Positions 41,287-50,124 of a stretch of DNA of 64,000 nucleotides are shown piece after piece (position 1 is the stretch's first letter; each line of letters begins with the position of its first letter). The notes under the pieces are model-generated. The model was given only the letters and a program-made list of their open reading frames with translations, was not told the origin of the DNA and made no database searches. The stretch is from an uncultured Pelagibacteraceae bacterium (GTDB taxonomy: Bacteria; Pseudomonadota; Alphaproteobacteria; Pelagibacterales; Pelagibacteraceae). The DNA lies in contig CABZDS010000006.1 of assembly GCA_902524595.1 (NCBI GenBank), forward strand, positions 1-64,000, given 5' to 3'. A program made the position numbers and the translations under genes.

Positions 41287-42744
41287 ATGAACAAAATCGT
41301 ATGGTTTAGGAACGATCTACGTATATCTAATAATGACGCATTTAATGAGGCTGTAAAATCAGGAAAGGTTTTACCAATTTACATATTTGATAAAGAATAT
41401 TACAAATTACCCACATCAAGCTCATTCCACTTAGATTTTTTAAAATCATCATTAGAAGATTTGTCAAAAACACTAAGTGAAAAATATAATGCTAAACTCA
41501 AGATATATTATGGAGATACATTAGAAATCTTATATCATTTAATCGATAAATTTAAAATAAATGAAGTTTATTCAAATATAATATTCAAGAATATGTATAT
41601 AACTAACTTAGATAAAGAGGTTAGTTTTTTATTTAAAGAAAAAAATATTAATTGGAAAATATCAAATCAATTTGGTGTTCAGCTAAATCATAGAATTAGA
41701 AATAAATGGTCATATAACTGGAATAAATTTATAAACAGTGAAAGTGTTCATTCAAATTTAAATTGTGATTTTATCTCAGATAATTATATAGAAAATTTAT
41801 CGAAAATAGAAACAAACAATTTAGAAAATGGAAAAATTCAAATTGGTGGAAGACAAAACGCACTTCAACTATTAGATTCTTTCCTTAATGAAAGATCAGA
41901 ATATTACCAAAAAGAAATGTCTTCGCCGATAACAGGAGAAACTTCTTGTTCTAGATTAAGCCCTCATATTGCATTTGGAAATATTTCTATTAAAGAAATT
42001 TTCAAAAAAACTAATGATAAGTTAAAATCTAATTTATCTTTTTCAAAAAAGAAATCCTTAATTGCTTTTAAAAGTCGATTAGCCTGGCACTGTCATTTTA
42101 TTCAAAAGTTATATGATGAACCAGAAATTGAATTTAGAAATATGAATAGTGCGTATAATGGAATTAGAGAAAATGATTTTAATGAAGAATATCATTTAGC
42201 ATGGAAAAACGGAACTACTGGTTATCCATTTGTTGATGCTTGCATGAGGTATCTTAGAACTAATGGATGGATTAATTTTAGAATGAGAGCAATGTTAGTC
42301 TCATTTGCTTCTTATCAATTATGGCTTGATTGGAAAAAAACATCAAAACATTTGGCAAAATTATTTACAGATTATGAGCCGGGTATTCATTATTCACAGT
42401 TTCAAATGCAATCAGGAACAACAGGAATAAATTCAATAAGAATTTACAATCCAATTAAACAATCAATTGATCAAGATCCTACAGGAGATTTTATAAAAAA
42501 ATGGGTTCCAGAATTAAAAAATGTTCCAGGAAAATTAGTTCATGAACCATGGAAATTAACATTTATTGAACAAAAAGGAATAAATTTAGAAATTGGTAAA
42601 GATTATCCATCACCAATAGTTGATAATAAAGTATCAACAAAAATTGCTAAGGAAAAAATTTGGTATGTTAAGAAAACACCTGAAGCAAAAATTATTTCAG
42701 CTGAAGTTTTAAATAAACACGCAAGTTTATCTCAAAGAAGATAA
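41287..42744 (+). CDS. phrB: deoxyribodipyrimidine photolyase / cryptochrome family
   Basis: 485-residue light-driven DNA repair flavoprotein. The N-terminal photolyase domain opens I-V-W-F-R-N-D-L-R. The FAD-binding half has the S-x-L-S-P-H-I-A-F-G-N-I-S near residue 225, W-H-C-H-F-I-Q near 262, the G-Y-P-F-V-D-A-C-M-R near 315 and N-F-R-M-R-A-M-L. The order and size fit class I CPD photolyases, with somewhat unusual spacing in the C-terminal part (Y-E-P-G-I-H-Y-S-Q-F-Q-M-Q), seen in a marine subgroup. Repair substrate (CPD or 6-4) cannot be fixed from sequence alone. Confidence 0.92.
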   Translation: MNKIVWFRNDLRISNNDAFNEAVKSGKVLPIYIFDKEYYKLPTSSSFHLDFLKSSLEDLSKTLSEKYNAKLKIYYGDTLEILYHLIDKFKINEVYSNIIFKNMYITNLDKEVSFLFKEKNINWKISNQFGVQLNHRIRNKWSYNWNKFINSESVHSNLNCDFISDNYIENLSKIETNNLENGKIQIGGRQNALQLLDSFLNERSEYYQKEMSSPITGETSCSRLSPHIAFGNISIKEIFKKTNDKLKSNLSFSKKKSLIAFKSRLAWHCHFIQKLYDEPEIEFRNMNSAYNGIRENDFNEEYHLAWKNGTTGYPFVDACMRYLRTNGWINFRMRAMLVSFASYQLWLDWKKTSKHLAKLFTDYEPGIHYSQFQMQSGTTGINSIRIYNPIKQSIDQDPTGDFIKKWVPELKNVPGKLVHEPWKLTFIEQKGINLEIGKDYPSPIVDNKVSTKIAKEKIWYVKKTPEAKIISAEVLNKHASLSQRR

Positions 42745-42747
42745 AAT

Positions 42748-42883
42748 TTAATTACCATAAGGAATTCCAACTAATTTCCCTTTTTCATTGTAAAAATAGA
42801 AATAGTTAGGATTTATAACTTTTGGCTTTTTCGAGCGTCTTAGATTTAAGCTCTGATTTGTTTTTTTTTGATTTACACTTCAC
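42748..42883 (-). pseudogene. possible frameshifted remnant of a small protein gene
   Basis: In the 238-base gap after phrB the minus strand shows a coherent C-terminal peptide (N-P-N-Y-F-Y-F-Y-N-E-K-G-K-L-V-G-I-P-Y-G) ending in TAA at 42748. It has no start codon in its own frame; a TGA precedes it. A GTG-initiated Lys-rich peptide (from 42883) lies in a neighbouring frame, and A-runs of 9 and 5 bases between them are possible slip points. Either a small broken gene or chance. The remaining sequence to 42994 shows nothing else. Confidence 0.25.
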
Positions 42884-42994
42884 AGAAGTTAATTACTAAA
42901 AAAAATTAAGTAAACTATTGATAACTTTTCAACCCAGGTATGCATTTATTTTTAATCTATAAATTCAAATTAAGTATATCTATTGATTTTACTT

Positions 42995-45586
42995 ATGAAA
43001 TTATCGGAATTATTTGAGCAAAATGGATTTAGTTTAGGAAATCTAAAAAAATCATTTTATTTAATAGATAGCACATCAAACTATTTTGTAGCTGAGAGTG
43101 ATGAAGTTTTAGCAAAGCAGCATCAAATATCAGAAAACATTTATTTTTTAGTTAAAGGTAAAGCTACATTTACTAAGTATTTTGAAACTAAATCAATCAC
43201 CTTTGCAAAAATAACAAAGCCTGCAACACCTCTAGGTATATCTGGGCTAAATCAACCCAATAGGTTTATGGGTGAAATTTTCATTGAAGGTGGAACAGAA
43301 TATATCTCATTAAAATTAGACGATTTAAGAGATTTACAACAAGAAAATAGTAAACTTATTTCAACATTATATTCAGCCATATCGTTTTTTTCTTTCCAAC
43401 TGCTTGTATCCTCAAGAAATTTAAACACTTTGTATAAAGATGATGAAATACAAATTTCTCCTGGTATTCCATCAGAAAAAAGTATCACAAATATACATAG
43501 AATTAAATCTGCTACTTTTTTTTCAACTCTCACCGATGATGACTTAGAAAAATTTATTAAATTAGGTAATATTAAGATGTATTCATCTAATCAATATATA
43601 GTTAAAGAGGGCGATGTTTCTAAAGGTTTAAAGATATTATTAAGTGGTAAAGTTGATGGATTATTCCATAACTTTATTAACGGAAAAATAAGAAGAAATT
43701 TTAGAACTCTAACTAGAGCTGGTATTGCTCTAACTTTATCTTCTGGAAAAGGAGATTTCTTTAATCCATATACAATTAGATCTACAAGAGATACAAAAGT
43801 TTTACATATTTCTAACGAAGCACTTGAAAATCTTATTATTTCTGACCCTGAATTATCAATAAAGATTTTCAAAAGACAATTGTGGCAGCTAGGACGTTTT
43901 CAACAAAGTGCAACTGGCCTAACAAAGTATTCAGCAGAAAACGAATTAGAATTTGTTAATTTATTATTGAAAGATAATACTGCAAGAATACCTGCTAGCT
44001 CTAAGTTATATAGTATTCCACATTTATTGAAGAGCACTCATACTTATGCAATGGCATTTGATGTAGTTTATGAATTAATTATTAAAGGAAATGAGATAGA
44101 AAAATCATTATCAAGTCTAATAAAAGATACCTTAAATAACTTAGAAAGAGAGTCTCGTTTCCATAGTCAATTAAATATTATTTACAATAGAGTGTCTAAT
44201 TCCTCTAATAGTTCAGATAAAACAAAATTAAGAGAGTTAACTAACTCTAATTTCACCAAAGCTTTTGACAATGTTAAATATGTAATAAAGGGTTGGGAAA
44301 ATTTACCAGATGAACCAACAAATATTTTTTTTTACAATCACTTAGCAGCTATAGATGACAATCAACTTGCTAATGGACATTCATTTTCAATAGATAGTCA
44401 TTTCATCAGTTCAAAAATTTTATATCCAAAATATGCTAATGGAGGTCAACGTATCGTTAGAACAAGTCGGAACACAGAATTTTGGAGATATAATTATTAT
44501 GAAAATTTAGATTACATTTTTGTTCATACTCCAGAGTCAGACAAATTGGACGAAAGTGAAGAAGAAAAGAAAGTTAGAAAACAAAAGCTTTTTGATGAAG
44601 CTCAAAAAGTGTTTAATCAAAAACAACCGATTGTAATTGCACCCGAAGGAACCTCAGAAACAGAGGATAATAAAACAATAACATCTCCAGGACCATTTAA
44701 AGCGGGTGCATTTAATCTTGCATTTAAACTTAATCCTAAACCAAAACTTATTCCAATTGCCCTTGCTAATTTTGATTATCCAGTTTCTAAAACAATATAT
44801 TCTGCAGTTATTAAGGAGCCAATAACTATAAGTGATCATGTCAAAGATCCAGAAAATCAAGAGGAAATGAAAACCTTCTTAGATAATTACAGAACTAAAT
44901 TTAGATCTTATGTAGAAGAAGCCATTGATTTAGGTAAAAATGTTCAAGACAATATAGATAAAATAGAAAATTTGAAAACTAACGTAAATTTAGTCAGTCC
45001 AGTTGAAGAAGAGTTTGAATTAGACGTTAGAGAATTAGAACATAATTCTTTTCAACAGACGAAAACAAATAACAGTGTTGCCCTGTATGGAAGTTCAACT
45101 TTTAAAATGTGGGATAATGCCAAAAACGATTTATCAATAAATAATCTTTATAATTTAGGCTTTGGGGGTTCAACCTTAGTGTCTTGTAGAAGATATTTTG
45201 ATAGATTGGTTGCTCCTTTAAACCCTTCCAACCTTTTCTTTTATGCTGGAGATAATGATATTGGTTATGGAATGGATAGTGATGAATTGTTAAAAGAATT
45301 TTTATTATTTTCTAACCAAGTTGAAGAAAAACTACCAAGAGCAAAATGTTTTTTTATTTCAATTAAGCCTAGTCCCTTTAGAAGAGATCTTATGACAACA
45401 ATTTTAGATGCTAATTCAAAGATAAAAAAACACCTAACCAATTTAAAAATGTGGGATTATGTAGATATTGCAACACCAATGATAAATGCTGGTTATGATA
45501 AGTTTTATGATGAAGATCCATTACATATGAACGAACTTGGATATAGTTTGTTAAGTAAGCTTGTAAGAGACAAAATTTATAATTAA
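42995..45586 (+). CDS. fusion protein: two cNMP-binding-like domains, PlsC-like acyltransferase, SGNH hydrolase
   Basis: 863 residues from ATG 42995 (an in-frame TTG 12 bases earlier is less likely). Residues about 10-145 and 165-295 look like CRP-type cyclic-nucleotide-binding domains (V-K-E-G-D-V-S-K-G-L-K-I-L-L-S-G-K in the second). Residues about 415-640 resemble a glycerolphosphate acyltransferase, with HX4D as H449-L-A-A-I-D454 and A-P-E-G-T near 550. Residues about 690-863 form an SGNH/GDSL esterase: Y-G-S-S-T near 698, G-F-G-G, G-D-N-D near 752, and D-P-L-H near 841. There is no signal peptide. The unusual combination suggests regulated acyl transfer and release on lipids, possibly nucleotide-controlled. 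Confidence 0.75.
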   Translation: MKLSELFEQNGFSLGNLKKSFYLIDSTSNYFVAESDEVLAKQHQISENIYFLVKGKATFTKYFETKSITFAKITKPATPLGISGLNQPNRFMGEIFIEGGTEYISLKLDDLRDLQQENSKLISTLYSAISFFSFQLLVSSRNLNTLYKDDEIQISPGIPSEKSITNIHRIKSATFFSTLTDDDLEKFIKLGNIKMYSSNQYIVKEGDVSKGLKILLSGKVDGLFHNFINGKIRRNFRTLTRAGIALTLSSGKGDFFNPYTIRSTRDTKVLHISNEALENLIISDPELSIKIFKRQLWQLGRFQQSATGLTKYSAENELEFVNLLLKDNTARIPASSKLYSIPHLLKSTHTYAMAFDVVYELIIKGNEIEKSLSSLIKDTLNNLERESRFHSQLNIIYNRVSNSSNSSDKTKLRELTNSNFTKAFDNVKYVIKGWENLPDEPTNIFFYNHLAAIDDNQLANGHSFSIDSHFISSKILYPKYANGGQRIVRTSRNTEFWRYNYYENLDYIFVHTPESDKLDESEEEKKVRKQKLFDEAQKVFNQKQPIVIAPEGTSETEDNKTITSPGPFKAGAFNLAFKLNPKPKLIPIALANFDYPVSKTIYSAVIKEPITISDHVKDPENQEEMKTFLDNYRTKFRSYVEEAIDLGKNVQDNIDKIENLKTNVNLVSPVEEEFELDVRELEHNSFQQTKTNNSVALYGSSTFKMWDNAKNDLSINNLYNLGFGGSTLVSCRRYFDRLVAPLNPSNLFFYAGDNDIGYGMDSDELLKEFLLFSNQVEEKLPRAKCFFISIKPSPFRRDLMTTILDANSKIKKHLTNLKMWDYVDIATPMINAGYDKFYDEDPLHMNELGYSLLSKLVRDKIYN

Positions 45587-45595
45587 TATTTTTTA

Positions 45596-46144
45596 ATGAA
45601 TTTTAAAAAATATCTATGGAAATGTAGATTGTTAGTCCTCAATACACCTAATTACAGTCATCCAGAATATAAAAGATCAAAAGATTTATACCAAAAAGAC
45701 ATCAGAGGTTTCCACAAAAGATATATAAAATTAGTTTCAAAATTAGATAAATCAAAAAAATTTAAAATTACTTTAATTGGTTTTGACGGCGCAAAAAAAA
45801 TTGAATTAGACAAAATATATACAAAAAAAATTTTTGGAATAGTTGATAAAATGCCAATGAATAAACTAATCAAAGATAAAAAATTTAAACCATTAAATCT
45901 TTCTTTGTTTTCAGATTATAAACCCGAGACAACATTAAAAGGCTTAGGTTTTAAAGATAAGGAAAAAGCATTGTTCACTGTTTCAGCTATAAAAAAAAGA
46001 CCAATAAAATATCAAGTAAATGTTATTGCAACAATGCAAGGTAGGGCCAAAAATCATCCAAATAAAACAAAAGACATGAATGATGCAATAATTGTATTTA
46101 ACAAATGGATGGAAAATTATAAGAAAAATAAAAAAAATGATTGA
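45596..46144 (+). CDS. two-domain protein: DUF4174-like plus basic C-terminal module
   Basis: 182 residues. The first part (R-L-L-V-L-N-T-P-N-Y near residue 11, F-K-I-T-L-I-G-F-D-G near 56, then I-F-G-I-V-D-K-M-P-M near 83) follows the thioredoxin-like DUF4174 pattern. The second (K-P-E-T-T-L-K-G-L-G-F-K near 108, Y-Q-V-N-V-I-A-T-M-Q-G-R-A-K-N-H-P near 140) resembles a separate small module found alone in marine bacteria. No signal peptide, no cysteines for redox work in the first part except C10. The gene starts 9 bp after the large fusion gene and may be cotranscribed. Confidence 0.6.
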   Translation: MNFKKYLWKCRLLVLNTPNYSHPEYKRSKDLYQKDIRGFHKRYIKLVSKLDKSKKFKITLIGFDGAKKIELDKIYTKKIFGIVDKMPMNKLIKDKKFKPLNLSLFSDYKPETTLKGLGFKDKEKALFTVSAIKKRPIKYQVNVIATMQGRAKNHPNKTKDMNDAIIVFNKWMENYKKNKKND

Positions 46145-46334
46145 ATTTTTATTTAAAGTATCGCTTTTAATCCTTGGTTTAATAGTAATTAGGTTTGGTA
46201 TAATTCAGATTAGAAAGTACAAAAAGGGAGAAATTAGATCGAAGAATAATATTTATAGTCAAATTTCATTTTTAATCTTCTTTGCAGCAATTATAGGGTT
46301 AGTTATTTATTCAATATTAGGCTTACTTGAGTAA
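46137..46334 (+). CDS. small two-helix membrane protein, about 65 aa
   Basis: Starting at ATG 46137, which overlaps the upstream stop by 8 bp; a longer TTG reading from 46092 is less likely. Two hydrophobic helices (about residues 2-20 and 40-63) are separated by a basic loop (I-R-K-Y-K-K-G-E-I-R-S-K). No family known. Probably cotranscribed with the DUF4174-like gene. Confidence 0.6.
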   Translation: MIEFLFKVSLLILGLIVIRFGIIQIRKYKKGEIRSKNNIYSQISFLIFFAAIIGLVIYSILGLLE

Positions 46335-46383
46335 GCTAATATATCTCATATTATAATTTTAAAATTCCAATAAGAGCATAATT

Positions 46384-47811
46384 ATGAAAAAAATTATCTT
46401 CGTTTTTCTAAGCATTTTATCAGTATTAAATTACGCAAACGCTAAAGATTTTTTCTTAAATATTACTGATCAAATAGAGAATAATGAGTTTCGACTAAGC
46501 TACGGAGTTTCGGTAACTGATGTTAACCAAGATAATAAATATGATTTTGTGATAACTGGCTTTGGTTTTAAAAATCTTGCTCTTTCTTATAAAAATGGAA
46601 AACTAATAAATATTGTAAATGAAAAAATTTTTACAGATGAAGAGAGAAGAACTATTGGTGTTGCCTCATGTGATATCGATCAAGATGGTTATGAGGAAAT
46701 ATATTTTTTAAATACTGATACATATAGTGGATCAAAAATTTATTCTGATCGATTAATAGATTTTAATAATAATAAATTTGAGGATTTATTTGAAAAAGAA
46801 ATTAATCAAAATGAATTAAACTTAACTGCTGGAAGGTCAGTTGTTTGTGTAGATAGAAATGGTGATGGTGCATATGGTATTTACGTTGCAAATTATGGTG
46901 GTCCAACTCGATTTTATGAATTAATTAGAGATCGAATAAAAGATCAAGCTAATTCATTATCAATTGATAAAATTACTGGAGGTAGAGCTATTGTGTCAGG
47001 ACATATTCTTTCAGATAGATCTGATATTTTTGCTGCAAATGAAAGAGGAGATAACTTTTTATATTATAATTCTAAAGGATCTTTCCAAGATGTAGCTGAA
47101 GAGTATGCAGTTTTAGATAGATTTGAAAATGGTAGAGGAACAGCTCTAAGCGATCTTTTGTATAGAGGAAGATTAGACATTTTATCTTCTAACTGGAATG
47201 GAATGCATAGAGCATATGTTTTAGATGGAGATAAATTTATAGATATATCAACATCTCCATACAATGATCCTACTAAAATAAGAACAGTTATTTCAGCTGA
47301 TTTTGATAATGATGGGTATGATGAAATTTTTATGAATAATATTGGACAATCAAATAAACTTTTCAAAGTTTTAGAGGGAGGTGTATTTGAAGAAATTAAA
47401 ATGGAAAATGGTCTTGAGACAGTTGGTCTTGGTACAGGAGCAGCTGTTGCAGACGTTGATGGCGATGGAATTTTAGAATTATTAGTTTCACATGGTGAGT
47501 CAGGATTTCAACCTTTAACTTTATATAAAGCAGATATTAAAAATTTTAATTATTTAAGAATCAAGCCCCTTAATCAATTTGGAGCTCCAGCAAGAGGTGC
47601 AACAGTAACAATGAAATCCAATAAAAGAATTCATGCAAAAACAATAGATGCAGGTTCAGGATATCTTTGTCAGATGGAGCCAGTAGCTCATTATGGAATA
47701 AGAAAGGGTGAAAAAGACTTTAAAGTTGAAATTAAATGGACGGATGGGTCAATAGAATCGTTTGATATTGATGAATTAAATAAAACTTACGAATTTAGAC
47801 AAAAATTATAG
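46384..47811 (+). CDS. secreted FG-GAP/ASPIC-UnbV repeat protein (CRTAC1-like)
   Basis: 475 residues with a signal peptide (1-20, ending N-A-K). Repeated calcium-binding-like D-x-D/N-x-D-G loops of a beta-propeller occur: V-N-Q-D-N-K-Y near 45, D-I-D-Q-D-G-Y near 98, D-R-N-G-D-G-A near 157, D-F-D-N-D-G-Y near 305 and D-V-D-G-D-G-I near 358. The C-terminus matches the ASPIC/UnbV domain (R-G-A-T-V-T-M-K...D-A-G-S-G-Y). Such proteins are exported and of unknown role. A small ORF and a Cys-rich secreted protein follow. Confidence 0.88.
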   Translation: MKKIIFVFLSILSVLNYANAKDFFLNITDQIENNEFRLSYGVSVTDVNQDNKYDFVITGFGFKNLALSYKNGKLINIVNEKIFTDEERRTIGVASCDIDQDGYEEIYFLNTDTYSGSKIYSDRLIDFNNNKFEDLFEKEINQNELNLTAGRSVVCVDRNGDGAYGIYVANYGGPTRFYELIRDRIKDQANSLSIDKITGGRAIVSGHILSDRSDIFAANERGDNFLYYNSKGSFQDVAEEYAVLDRFENGRGTALSDLLYRGRLDILSSNWNGMHRAYVLDGDKFIDISTSPYNDPTKIRTVISADFDNDGYDEIFMNNIGQSNKLFKVLEGGVFEEIKMENGLETVGLGTGAAVADVDGDGILELLVSHGESGFQPLTLYKADIKNFNYLRIKPLNQFGAPARGATVTMKSNKRIHAKTIDAGSGYLCQMEPVAHYGIRKGEKDFKVEIKWTDGSIESFDIDELNKTYEFRQKL

Positions 47812-47869
47812 GACAATACTACTCATTATATAGTGTTGAAAAATTATAAAGCTTTTATATATCTCCATA

Positions 47870-48013
47870 ATGACTATTTGTTCATTATCATTATTAGCAT
47901 TATTTGTATCAGGCGTTGTAATGTATCTCTTTAGAGAGCCATCTGAGGAAGAAATTAAAAAATTCAATAGTAAAACTCAAGACCGAAGTGACTGGTCAAA
48001 TATGGGTTTTTAA
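47870..48013 (+). CDS. small single-helix protein, 47 aa
   Basis: 47-residue frame with one N-terminal hydrophobic helix (residues 4-21) and an acidic, Ser/Asp-rich tail (R-E-P-S-E-E-E-I-K-K-F, D-W-S-N-M-G-F). It starts 58 bases after the FG-GAP gene and ends 11 bases before the next ATG. A weak 8-bp hairpin (CAATACTA/TAGTGTTG) precedes it. No family is known. Confidence 0.5.
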   Translation: MTICSLSLLALFVSGVVMYLFREPSEEEIKKFNSKTQDRSDWSNMGF

Positions 48014-48024
48014 ATTATTAATTA

Positions 48025-48726
48025 ATGCAGAGGCTTAAAAATATAATAAGTCTTGTTATATTTGTAATTTTTTTTTCAATTCCAATAAACTCAGTAAATT
48101 CTCAAGAAAAAAATTACTACCAAGATATTGTTAATGATTGGAATAAAATTTTTCCTGACAGAAATAGAAATGCAGCAGGTCCTAAATTTTTTAAATATAT
48201 AATAGATAAAGATATATCTTATGAAGATTTTGTAGAATATAATAAATTATACTGTGCAGTATCAGGTTCATTAATAAGTCCAAATGCAGTACCAGAATAT
48301 GTTTATTTAAGTGAAAACAATACAGGTAAGAAGATATGTGGTGAATATTATAGATGCTGTATTCCATGTTCTTGCGATCTAATGAAATATTCAAAAACAA
48401 CCAAGATGAAACATAAATTTAAAGATTTGGAAAAAGAATTTTATGTTTTTACAATTGAAAACCCCTGTGGAAAGCCAGATTTTCCCACAAGAGTAAATAA
48501 AAAATATTTTTGTAATGGTAATGACTTAGACACGAAACAAGTTTCAGTAGTAGATGGAAAATTAGTTATTGGTCTATTACACAAAGCCAAAACCTGCACT
48601 CAATATAATGTTAATGCAATAGATAGACACCAAGTGACAGGTAGATATTGTACACTTAGAAATAATACTCCATTAGATCAGCTTCAATCTGGTATGGGTG
48701 ATATATTCATTAAACTTGCAAGATAA
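48025..48726 (+). CDS. secreted cysteine-rich protein of unknown function
   Basis: 233 residues with a signal peptide (about 1-26, ending V-N-S-Q). The mature chain has about ten cysteines, including a dense C-C-I-P-C-S-C-D-L cluster near residue 113 and later Cys near 149, 163, 193 and 211, suggesting disulfides or metal binding in the periplasm. Family not recognised. The aromatic, Asn/Lys-rich remainder looks like a compact folded domain. It probably belongs with the secreted FG-GAP protein upstream. Confidence 0.72.
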   Translation: MQRLKNIISLVIFVIFFSIPINSVNSQEKNYYQDIVNDWNKIFPDRNRNAAGPKFFKYIIDKDISYEDFVEYNKLYCAVSGSLISPNAVPEYVYLSENNTGKKICGEYYRCCIPCSCDLMKYSKTTKMKHKFKDLEKEFYVFTIENPCGKPDFPTRVNKKYFCNGNDLDTKQVSVVDGKLVIGLLHKAKTCTQYNVNAIDRHQVTGRYCTLRNNTPLDQLQSGMGDIFIKLAR

Positions 48727-48750
48727 TAACAAAATTATATATTTATATAT

Positions 48751-49020
48751 ATGGTATTGTATAATGAAAAAATTAAACATCTTAGTTGTTCTGACTTAAG
48801 GGTATTTTTGAAAAAATTGGTTAAGGATAAAATAGAGAAAGAATGGACTGAGGACTTCATAGATAATATGAACCTTGTAATTATTCCAAGAATGACAATA
48901 AAAAGACGTTACGAAAACAAGGGCATTGATATGACCAGACTAATTGATAATCCTACCTACTATCAGCATGTAAAAAAGAGTGTAGACTCCCGAGGAAATC
49001 TGGAATTCAAAGATCGATAA
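48751..49020 (+). CDS. hypothetical protein, 89 aa
   Basis: 89-residue soluble, charged protein with a helical N-terminal half (L-S-C-S-D-L-R-V-F-L-K-K-L-V-K-D-K) and a conserved-looking W-T-E-D-F-I-D-N-M and P-T-Y-Y-Q-H. No family is recognised. It is a stand-alone gene 24 bases after the Cys-rich protein; cotranscription is possible. Confidence 0.55.
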   Translation: MVLYNEKIKHLSCSDLRVFLKKLVKDKIEKEWTEDFIDNMNLVIIPRMTIKRRYENKGIDMTRLIDNPTYYQHVKKSVDSRGNLEFKDR

Positions 49021-49107
49021 TTTTTTCCAATAAGCCAATTTAATCCCTAGAACTGTATCCATATTTTCTATAAGCTTCATAAATAAAATAAACTAAAGAG
49101 GGAAAAT

Positions 49108-50082
49108 ATGAGTAAATTTTTTAAAATAATTGTTGTCTTATTTTCATCTTTATTTTTAAGTTTTGCAGCAAATTCAACTGAAGTTAAATTTGGACATGTA
49201 GGTAAACCTGGATCTCTATTTTCCGCATCAGTTGATCATTTTGCTAAACTTGCAAATGAAAGATTAGGCAGCAAAGGAAAAGTAACTGTTTTTGGTTCTT
49301 CGCAACTTGGAAAAGATAAACAAGGAATGCAAAAACTGAAATTAGGCACTGTTAATATGTGGTTACCTTCATCAGTAATGGCGTCTATCCATGATGAGTT
49401 TGGTGTATTTGATATGCCGTTTATCATAAAAGATAGAACACATATGAATAAAGTTGAAAGTCAAGTTTTACCGGGAATGTTTAAAAATCTTGAAGCTAAA
49501 ACTGGATACAAAGTTATCGCTGTTTGGGAAAATGGATTTAGACATATAACTAATAACACTAGACCAATTAACACTCCAGGTGATTTAAAAGGAATTAAAT
49601 TAAGAACTCCTAAATCAAAATGGAGAGTTAAAATGTTCCAGTCATATGGTGCAAACCCAACTCCAATGTCATTCTCTGAAGTATTTACTGCTTTGAAAAC
49701 AGGAACAATGGATGGACAAGAAAACCCATATGCACAAATCGCTAGTGCTAAATTCCAAGAAGTTCAAAAATATTTGTCAATTACAGGTCACGTTTACACT
49801 CCTGCTTATGTAACCGTACATAACGACCATTGGAGCAAATTACCTGCAGATGTACAAAGTATTTTAGAGCAAGCTGCTAAAGATACACAAAAGTTTGTTT
49901 ATGCTGAAGCTGCTAATCTTGAAAAATCTTTATTGGGAGTAATCAAATCAGCTGGAGTTCAAGTTAACGAAGCTGATAAAGGTGCTTTCATAAGTGCGAG
50001 TAAAGGAATATACGATCAATTTGCATCAGAAGTACCAACTGGTGGTGCATTAATTGATAAAGTATCATCTTTAGCAAATTAA
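49108..50082 (+). CDS. dctP: TRAP transporter periplasmic binding protein, DctP family
   Basis: 324 residues with a signal peptide (about 1-23). The mature protein shows the DctP pattern: F-G-H-V-G-K-P-G-S-L near 28, the I-K-L-R-T-P region near 165 carrying the carboxylate-binding Arg, and M-D-G-Q-E-N-P near 210. The GGGA-type RBS is strong. It is the first gene of a full dctPQM operon, with a hairpin between dctP and dctQ. Cargo is unknown; following genes suggest a hydroxy- or dicarboxylic acid. Confidence 0.93.
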   Translation: MSKFFKIIVVLFSSLFLSFAANSTEVKFGHVGKPGSLFSASVDHFAKLANERLGSKGKVTVFGSSQLGKDKQGMQKLKLGTVNMWLPSSVMASIHDEFGVFDMPFIIKDRTHMNKVESQVLPGMFKNLEAKTGYKVIAVWENGFRHITNNTRPINTPGDLKGIKLRTPKSKWRVKMFQSYGANPTPMSFSEVFTALKTGTMDGQENPYAQIASAKFQEVQKYLSITGHVYTPAYVTVHNDHWSKLPADVQSILEQAAKDTQKFVYAEAANLEKSLLGVIKSAGVQVNEADKGAFISASKGIYDQFASEVPTGGALIDKVSSLAN

Positions 50083-50095
50083 TTTAATTTGTAAC

Positions 50096-50116
50096 AGGCC
50101 CTCCACCAGAGGGCCT
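50096..50116 (+). promoter_or_regulatory. GC-rich hairpin between dctP and dctQ
   Basis: Perfect 8-bp stem AGGCCCTC / GAGGGCCT with a 5-base loop, followed by G and an A-tract that holds the dctQ start, with no T-tract. As in many binding-protein operons, it may stabilise the dctP message end and lower expression of the permeases relative to the binding protein, rather than fully terminate. Confidence 0.65.
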
Positions 50117-50124
50117 GAAAAAAA

